A DNA stretch of 64,000 bases from NCBI GenBank assembly GCA_018873245.2, contig JAEMBT020000001.1, positions 7,918,220 through 7,982,219 of the forward strand, read 5' to 3'. Origin of the DNA: Archegozetes longisetosus. Its lineage: Eukaryota; Arthropoda; Arachnida; Sarcoptiformes; Trhypochthoniidae. A program made the position numbers and the translations under genes. Below the pieces are notes generated by a model, which had not been told where the DNA came from, made no database searches, and saw nothing but the letters and a program-made list of their open reading frames with translations. The stretch's first letter is position 1. Every line of letters starts with the position of its first letter. Positions 57,417-64,000 of the stretch are shown here, one piece after another.

Positions 57417-58826
57417 TCACTCATAAGAATGTGCTATAAGGTCATATAAAGCGATAAAAGTCAATGCCACCCACATTCCCACTAAACCACCAAAATTAAC
57501 AATGAACGAAGTGAAAGTCATTTTTGGCAAATGTTCAATTACTTGATCTGGTAATCGATTGTGACTAATATAGACATAAACTTTCTTATCCCACGGAGAA
57601 CCAGATATTGTCTGATCATCCTTAATATCGAAATCAATAAACTGATTATCACAATCAGGTTTGCAATTAGTTTCACATTCAGGCTGTATTTCATTAATCG
57701 ATCGATAATAACAGTCAGGCGTTTTATAACTCAAAGAATCGCATAACTTTTCGCGACTATACATTTCAATGAATTCTTTTCTATAAAGAGCTCCAGTGTG
57801 GTGAATGCATTTTCCACACTTTACTCTAAGCGTATCCAAAACACATCTATCGATACAATCAGAACGTGATTGTTCTTCATTAATATTACTTATATTATAC
57901 TCTCGACAGTTTGTTGTATAAGTCGGAGGCAATAATTTAGTTGTAATTCGAGAATAAGAAATTGAATATGAATGACCTCCTCTTAATTTGATATAATTAT
58001 CTTGAGATTCCATTTGAGGTAAAGTATTCGGTGAATGCATTGAAAAATAATATGATAATTCTCTAAGTGGTGGAAACCAGTATTTATCGTGATGTACAGT
58101 GAACATCATCTCTTCAATATTCATTTCAAAATCTTTCCATTGATTATTGAACTGGCTGAAAAATGTGAAACATTTTCGTGGACCAAATCTACCATATCTT
58201 GAAGAAATTGATTCGATTGGATGAGAATCTTGTATGCGTGATATTTTATTAACAATTTTCGATTCGTTATATATTATTCCTCTGAGGACTGCCTCAATCG
58301 CAATATCAGTCGTGAGATTGATTTTCTTTTCGCTCCCAAATTGATAGACTTTTCTTAAAGGAAAACTGAAAGGAATACCAATTTTATTAAATACTTCCCA
58401 AACCGGACTTGAGTTAAATTCATTCAAAGATAATTCCCATCCTTTTTTACCCAAATCTTCTAGGATTTTATTCAAATTTTTATTTTCATAATCAGTTTCG
58501 TTAACTTTATTCATTATATTCAGATATTCATCATATTCTTCTTTCAATTCTGGATATAACTCCGCGACTCTTCTAAAAGTTGGAAAGAGTTGATAACAGA
58601 AAGTAATAGCAGGCACTTGACTAAAACCAATCTTTTCAACTCTGATGTTAACAACAGTTTGTCCACTACTGTATTGTAATACCAGTTGAATTGCTAGACA
58701 CGTCAATCCAATTAATGAAATAGCGAAAACTGATGTCCTTCCGTATTTTATTAGCTTTTTCTTATTAGAATAACGTTCTGCCTCTGTGTTTTGATTCATA
58801 TTGTTAGATGTTTTAAAATTTCTCAA
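57417..58826 (-). CDS. DEG/ENaC channel subunit, single exon
   Basis: An open frame of 469 codons with the full family layout. It has a short cytoplasmic N-terminus, TM1 about 30-50, and QYSSGQTVVNIRV followed by the post-TM1 signature VPAITFC (71-77). A large extracellular region has a Cys-rich block from Cys307 (TTNCREY) to Cys392 (CETNCKPDC), and TM2 spans about 437-462. DEG/ENaC subunits trimerise into sodium-permeable channels gated by ligands or force. At the filter position, where the family has G-x-S, this protein reads ALT (MWVALTF), although its dead paralog at 51534 keeps GLS. Start: ATG at 58826; Met10 is an alternative. No intron is visible. It is probably a full channel gene, but altered permeability or loss of conduction is possible. 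Confidence 0.92.
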   Translation of the reverse strand: MRNFKTSNNMNQNTEAERYSNKKKLIKYGRTSVFAISLIGLTCLAIQLVLQYSSGQTVVNIRVEKIGFSQVPAITFCYQLFPTFRRVAELYPELKEEYDEYLNIMNKVNETDYENKNLNKILEDLGKKGWELSLNEFNSSPVWEVFNKIGIPFSFPLRKVYQFGSEKKINLTTDIAIEAVLRGIIYNESKIVNKISRIQDSHPIESISSRYGRFGPRKCFTFFSQFNNQWKDFEMNIEEMMFTVHHDKYWFPPLRELSYYFSMHSPNTLPQMESQDNYIKLRGGHSYSISYSRITTKLLPPTYTTNCREYNISNINEEQSRSDCIDRCVLDTLRVKCGKCIHHTGALYRKEFIEMYSREKLCDSLSYKTPDCYYRSINEIQPECETNCKPDCDNQFIDFDIKDDQTISGSPWDKKVYVYISHNRLPDQVIEHLPKMTFTSFIVNFGGLVGMWVALTFIALYDLIAHSYE

Positions 58827-59664
58827 ACGATGTTATTTTCGAACACAGAAAAGTTTAACCTTCTATTACAAAAATTAAGTGTCCCTTCAATTTATAAACA
58901 GAATTTATTACTTAAACAGGAAGCAGTTTAACGAGTTATTCAAATACTGATATTATATGCATAATAACTTGTTGACCTTCTAAGATAGAACTCAAAAGGA
59001 TATTAAGGAAATAATTATTTAAGTATATTTAATGTTTATGGCACCCATTAAAATCAAAGATTCAAAATTTCTCACAAATCAATATAAAACTAACCGACAT
59101 CAATGCTGAAAAAATTCTAGAAACTTCCTTAATAAATTTACCAGGAATTTTCTATTTACAACTAATTCAAAGCTATTACCTTATCCTATTAGTATTAACT
59201 TAAGTATTGCGAGAGCTAGATCTGTTTAATAAAAAAGCTACTATCATTATATTTAATAACTACGTCATATTGTGTATTGCATTCCAAGCTTCCTCACCAT
59301 TTGCCATCGTAAGAGAAGTAATTATATACAAATGATGGCATTTTTTTTATTTATTTATAGCAACGTAATATTTGTCCATATTGCTCAACCTCTGAGCAGC
59401 TTAAAAATCTAGTTATTAATAACAGTAAAATCAACAATGACTACATCAGGAGTAGCACTAATTTAATATAAGCATGTTTACATTTTCCTTATCTTTAAAA
59501 TATAGTCTTCGCATCACACTTAAATCCCTCTAATATTAAAGAGGAAAATAAAAAATACTGCCATTTGTACACACCATTGCTTCTCCTTCGATGGCAAATG
59601 ATGAGGAATCTTGAAATGCAATACAAAGTGTAATCCTTGAGTATGATGATTGTAGCGATTTTTA
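58827..59664. other. No gene recognised upstream of the channel
   Basis: AT-rich spacer that would include the channel promoter. Nothing else seen. Confidence 0.35.
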
Positions 59665-59668
59665 TTAA

Positions 59669-62015
59669 CCTTTTAGACCTCGATGTTACCAAATGGTAAC
59701 ATGAGTCTAGAATATTTTAAAAAATAACTTGCAATCATTGAAAAGTCCCGCATTTGTTGTTTTTATAGTCATTAGATATCAAACTAATAATTGATAATTA
59801 AAATATCAGTAAATATCAACAAGTGTTTATCTAAAGGCTTTTTGAAAATTTTTATTTTTCGACTTCAATTAGTTATACTTTTCGGGAATTATTTTCAATA
59901 AATTTTAGAAATTCTAAAATTAAAATCAAAGTAAGTTATAAGCTGATATATAATCAATATTATATAACTATTTTTTAAACTCTAAATAAATTTTGTTTAT
60001 TGATGAAAATTTGATTCTTTTAAATTGTGTTACCAAATGGTAACATTGGTCTCAAGTCAGTAGTTTTCAGAAGTATTATCAATCATTGCTTTTACAAACA
60101 AAACCATAGATGTCTAATAGGAAAAGAGTTCTAACTGTTGCCGAAATGGAAGGACATCGATGACATGGATAGTGATATCGAAAGCATTGATGAGGCTATT
60201 CTTCCTCCGGGTGGAGACGGAAATGTTACCGAAGAAGAAGACATAAATGATGAAGCACTTAATCAAGTTATGCCACAAGATGTTTGCTGTGAATTAGTTG
60301 TCTTTCATCATGAAAAAGGAGTTATGAATGAAGTTATTGTAAAAGCAAAGAACAGAAGAGAAACGCCGAAATGGAAGCGAATCAACACATACGATAATCC
60401 GTTACCTCAAATAGCACCTCAAAAACTATGTGAATCAAATCCAGAATTGATATTTTTGTCTCCATTAGAACTTTTTATGAAATTTATACCATTTGATTAT
60501 ATGCAAGAATTGGCTCTACAAACAAGACTTTATGCTTTACAAAAGGGATGTCAATACGAAATAACTAGAGAACAAATCGCACAGTTTTTTGGACTTTTAC
60601 TATTCAGTGGCTATCATTCGGTACCAAATGAAAAAATGTATTGGAGCACAAGTCCTGCATGAATATCCCGATCGTCTCTCAGACTATGTCTAAGAATTCA
60701 TTCATGAAAATTAAACAGTACTTTCATTTAGTCGACAACTCAACTATAAAAACTGGTGACAAATTAGCAAAGATTCAGCCGTTTTATCAACATTTGATTG
60801 AAAAATTCACTCAATTAGGTATTTTTCATGAAACTCTAAGCATTGATGAATCAATGGTTCCTTATTATGGACACCACTCTTGCAAGATGTTCATCAAAGG
60901 CAAACCTATTAGATTCGGCTACGAAATTTGGATGCTTTGCTCATCTGGTGGCTATCCTTATAATATGCAAATATATTCTGGTAAAGACTCTGATGAAAAC
61001 CGACCGCTTGGACATCGAGTTATAAATAAAATGATAGAAGTGATAAAAAACCCTTCAAATCATGAAATCTTTTTCGATAACTTTTTCACTTCATATGATT
61101 TGCTGAAAGATTTGAAAGAGAAAGGAATCAGAGCTACAGGAACTGTTCGGGATAGTAGAACGAGTAACTGTCCTCTGAATGACATCAAAAACTTCAAAAA
61201 AGAAATCAGAGGCTCTTATGATTACCGAAATGATGGCACAATCGAGTTCGTTCGTTGGAATGATAACTCAGTTGTTACCATCGGTTCTAATTATCTCTCA
61301 CACTCACCTCTTGGAAAGGCTAAACGGTATTCAAGAAAAGATAAAAAGAAAATTGAAATTTATCAGCTTAATTTGATAAAAAAATATAACGAAGGGATGG
61401 GCGGAGTGGATCTTTTGGACAGGCTTTTAGGTGCTTATAGACCACAACTAAGAAGTAAGAAGTGGTGGTGGAATCTATTCTCTAATGGATTGAACATGGC
61501 TTTGATTGCAAGTTGGAGAGTCCACACAGAGATTCACGAAAAAGATCAGCAATTGTCTCATCTTGAGTTTCTACGAAATGTGACACAATTGTTGTTTCAG
61601 ATGAGAGAAAGTATGATATCAAGACCTGGACCTAAAAAAATCCTCTGATTGAAACAAGAGTTACAGATAACCACTATTTGATTCCAACAACTCAAGGAAG
61701 ATGTGCTCAATGCATGAGCAATATAAGAAAAAAATGTTTAGCTTGTGATAAGAGATTGCATGTTAATTGCTTTGCAATTTATCATAAAATTATAACTACA
61801 AATAATTGAATTTCTATTAATCTATGGTTTTATCAAATTTGGAAGAAACTTGTATTGAGAGACCAATGTTACCAAATGGTAACATTCGGTAAGTAATACT
61901 TCCGGTCAAATTAAAATTGTGAAACTTTTTTTATATCTTAGTTAGACCTATTCAGATAATATATCCAAAAATTAAGAGAAACGATAAACTAGAACCTCAC
62001 CTGGTTCTTAAAGGG
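59669..62015 (+). mobile_element. piggyBac element 3, 2,347 bp
   Basis: Flanked by TTAA at 59665-59668 and 62016-62019. The ends are short and imperfect inverses: CCTTTTAGACCTCG against CCCTTTAAGAACCAGG. A perfect palindrome, GTTACCAAATGGTAAC, occurs at 59685, 60029 and 61868, again two left and one right. Confidence 0.88.
60110..61809 (+). pseudogene. piggyBac transposase (PGBD3-like), three frameshifts
   Basis: It starts MSNRKRVLTVAE, shifts frame near 60145, and continues DDMDSDIESIDEAILPP with an acidic N-terminus. A second frameshift near 60657 follows YWSTSP. The catalytic blocks are intact in sequence: LSIDESMVPYYG (first Asp), IFFDNFFTSYD (second) and GMGGVDLLDRLLGAYRP (third). A third frameshift in an A-run near 61637 precedes the Cys-rich tail (CAQCMSN, KCLACDKRLHVNC). 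Only three one-base changes separate it from an open frame, so it is fairly young, but as read it is not functional. Its lineage differs from the copies at 8758 and 32168. Confidence 0.9.
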
Positions 62016-62229
62016 TTAAACAGATATAGCTCTCGCAACACTTTTGAATTATACTAATATATTTTCAAGAATAATGAGTTTCAAACTCTATCAAAATTAA
62101 ACTGATATCAAAAATAGAAAAGCATATAATAATGTTGCAGACTTTTATAGTATTACATAAACTATTATGTTCGAACATTAAATGGAAATAGTTAAAAATA
62201 TTTTTCTCTCAAAACTCATTATATTAATT

Positions 62230-63285
62230 AAACTTGCAAGCAATAGATACCAATTGCCTAAATGGAAAAGACTTAAGTAATGTTGACGTGATTATTCATG
62301 TAAGAAAATTTATGGTTGAACTAGACTTTACGTGGCCAGAGATTTTCGACATAAGCTTTGTATATAAAAAATCTATAACTCAAACTGAGTTCAAATATAT
62401 CAATTTTATTCACCGGAAATGACCGGAACATCGGTAAAAAAATTCCCGAAAAATCGACTAGACTTTACGTGGCCAGAGAATTCAAACATGAATTTTATAT
62501 ACAAATAATCAAATAACTCAAACTGAGTTCAAATATATAAATTTTATTCACCGCAAATGACCAGAACATCGGTAAAAAAATTCCTGAAAAATCGACTAGA
62601 CTTTTCGTGGCCAGGGACTTTCAACATGAGCTTTATATATTAATAAACTACAAGTAGAGCTGATTTAAAATATATAAATTTTATTCACCGCAAATGACCA
62701 GAACATCGGTAAAAAGGATTCCCGAAAAGCCGACTAAATTTTAAATGACCAGAGATTTTGCATATGAGATTTATATATATAAATAAACTACACTTCAAGC
62801 TGATTTCAAATATATAAATTTTACTCACCGCAAATGACTAGAACACCGGTAAAAAAATCCCGAAAAATCGACTAGACATTACGTGGCCAGAGAATTCAAA
62901 CATGAATTTTATATACAAATAATCTATAACTCATGCAGAGATCATATACATAAATTTTACTAAACGCAAACGACCAGAAAATCGTTAAAAAAATTCCCGA
63001 TAATTCGACTAAACTTTACGTGGCCAGAGATTTTTGAGATAAACTTTGTATATAAATAAACTATAGCTTAAGTTGATTTCAGATATATAAGTTTTATCCG
63101 CCGCAAATGACCAGAACATCGGTAAAAAAATTCCCGAAAAAATCGGCTAGACAACGTGGCCAGAGATTTTCGACATAAGCTTTTTATATAAAGAAACTAC
63201 AACTCAAACTGAGTTCAAATATGTAAATTTTATTTGCCGCAAATGATTAGAACATTGGTAAAAAAATTTCCGAATAATCTAGTAT
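62230..63285. repeat. Satellite-like tandem array, 138-bp unit, about 7.5 copies
   Basis: The anchor GACTAGACTTTACGTGGCCA recurs, with small changes, at about 62316, 62455, 62593, 62730, 62869, 63007 and 63146, a spacing of 137-139 bp. Each unit also contains CCGCAAATGACCAGAACATC and GGTAAAAAAATTCCCGAAAA. Units 2 and 5 share GAATTCAAACATG, and units 1 and 7 share TTTTCGACATAAGC, so neighbours are not the closest relatives. Confidence 0.93.
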
Positions 63286-63455
63286 ATAGAAAATTAACGT
63301 AAAATAAATTTATGGAATCACGTTTCAACTCAAACCGATTGAAATGAGCAGAATTTTACTGTTCTGATAATATATTTTGATGAAACTTCAAAAATTAAAA
63401 AAATATTGAAAAAATGAGAGAACCAAGATCCTACGTTCCTTGGTCTAAAATAGTA

Positions 63456-64000
63456 CCTCGTTAAACATATATGTTTTGAATAAGGTCTTGATAAGGACGA
63501 AAAAATTATGAAATGACGTAGCGTTTATGATGGAAAGTTCAAAACTAGATCTGTATAGTTTCACGATCACAAGATCCGGGAACCGTTTTCTTGCGGTAAT
63601 GGCGGAATATAGCTTATAAATATAATCTAAGTTTAAGATCTTAGCAAATAAATTAACCGTCAGGCCTAAATGTGTCATCGGAAGCGCAATAAGGGATGCA
63701 CTGAGCATCGCTCAGACGATGCTCGGTCGGTTCAATAAGACAAGCGGTTCGGCTTAGCATGTTAAAAGCTGATTGGAAATTCTCCGTGTCGTTTCAAAGT
63801 AACCCAGCTAAAATAAGCCAGCAAAAAAATAACGTCTCAATAATAACTATTATAGTGTTTTTAAAAGTTTATTAATGATTTATTACTTATAATATCAGTA
63901 TTAATCTATATTAAGCGAGGAATTTCACATAAGGCTACGTTACTTCATAATTTTTTCGTCCTTATCAAGACCTTATTCAAAACATATATGTTTAACGAGG
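63456..64000. mobile_element. Element with 57-bp perfect inverted ends, 545 bp
   Basis: It starts CCTCGTTAAACATATATG, and the first 57 bp return inverted at 63944-64000, with similarity continuing for about 10 bp more. The right end falls on the last base of the window, so the flanking duplication cannot be checked. No coding sequence. Confidence 0.8.

Noticed and set aside
1-64000. CRISPR array, bacterial operon or provirus
   Set aside because: Introns, animal gene families and transposon types are all eukaryotic; no spacer-repeat array, gag-pol or integrase gene was seen.

Overview
This is AT-rich animal genomic DNA. The genes have GT-AG introns of 62 to about 1,300 bp. An ionotropic receptor, three DEG/ENaC channel loci, an animal-type fatty acid synthase and a type-B carboxylesterase point to a protostome, most likely an arthropod; a mite or another chelicerate is my best guess and is inference only. 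I see no prokaryotic, plasmid or viral gene set.

Four loci look intact. They are an ionotropic receptor (3137-4727, minus, three phase-consistent exons, 443 aa), a 762-aa protein with two DEG/ENaC units in one open frame (36134-38422, plus), a four-exon hexokinase (45774-48665, plus, 486 aa) and a single-exon DEG/ENaC channel (57417-58826, minus, 469 aa). One transposase, the piggyBac protein at 8758-10620 (minus), is also uninterrupted, and its element keeps both ends and both TTAA sites.

Most other coding sequence is dead. A carboxylesterase (6673-11170) is split by a hAT-like element that itself carries a TA-type miniature element and the intact piggyBac. A complete-length fatty acid synthase (about 19.4-29.3 kb, KS-AT-DH-psiMT-ER-KR-ACP-TE) has at least four in-frame stops and several frameshifts. 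A Myb/SANT gene (31443-34325) is cut by a second piggyBac; joining the sequence across a single TTAA restores its frame. A second DEG/ENaC gene (51534-53130), paralogous to the intact one, has frameshifts and a miniature element inside its exon. Transposase relics cover IS630/Tc1-like (907, 11453, 42758), mariner (29.75 kb), Merlin/ISXO2 (50 kb), hAT/BED (54-56 kb) and piggyBac (60-62 kb) types.

Layout: 0-6 kb, transposase relic, ionotropic receptor and miniature elements; 6.6-11.8 kb, nested esterase/hAT/piggyBac block; 11.8-19.4 kb, gene-poor with small inverted-repeat elements; 19.4-29.3 kb, fatty acid synthase pseudogene; 29.7-35.1 kb, mariner, Myb/SANT plus piggyBac and repeats; 36-39 kb, double channel; 39-45 kb, mostly empty apart from a foldback element and a transposase; 45.8-49 kb, hexokinase; 49-51.5 kb, Merlin element; 51.5-58.8 kb, channel pseudogene, hAT element and intact channel; 59.7-62 kb, third piggyBac; 62.2-63.3 kb, 138-bp tandem repeat; 63.46 kb to the end, an element whose second inverted terminus falls exactly on the window edge. 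The genes do not form a pathway. They look like unrelated neighbours in a transposon-dense region with a small local channel family.
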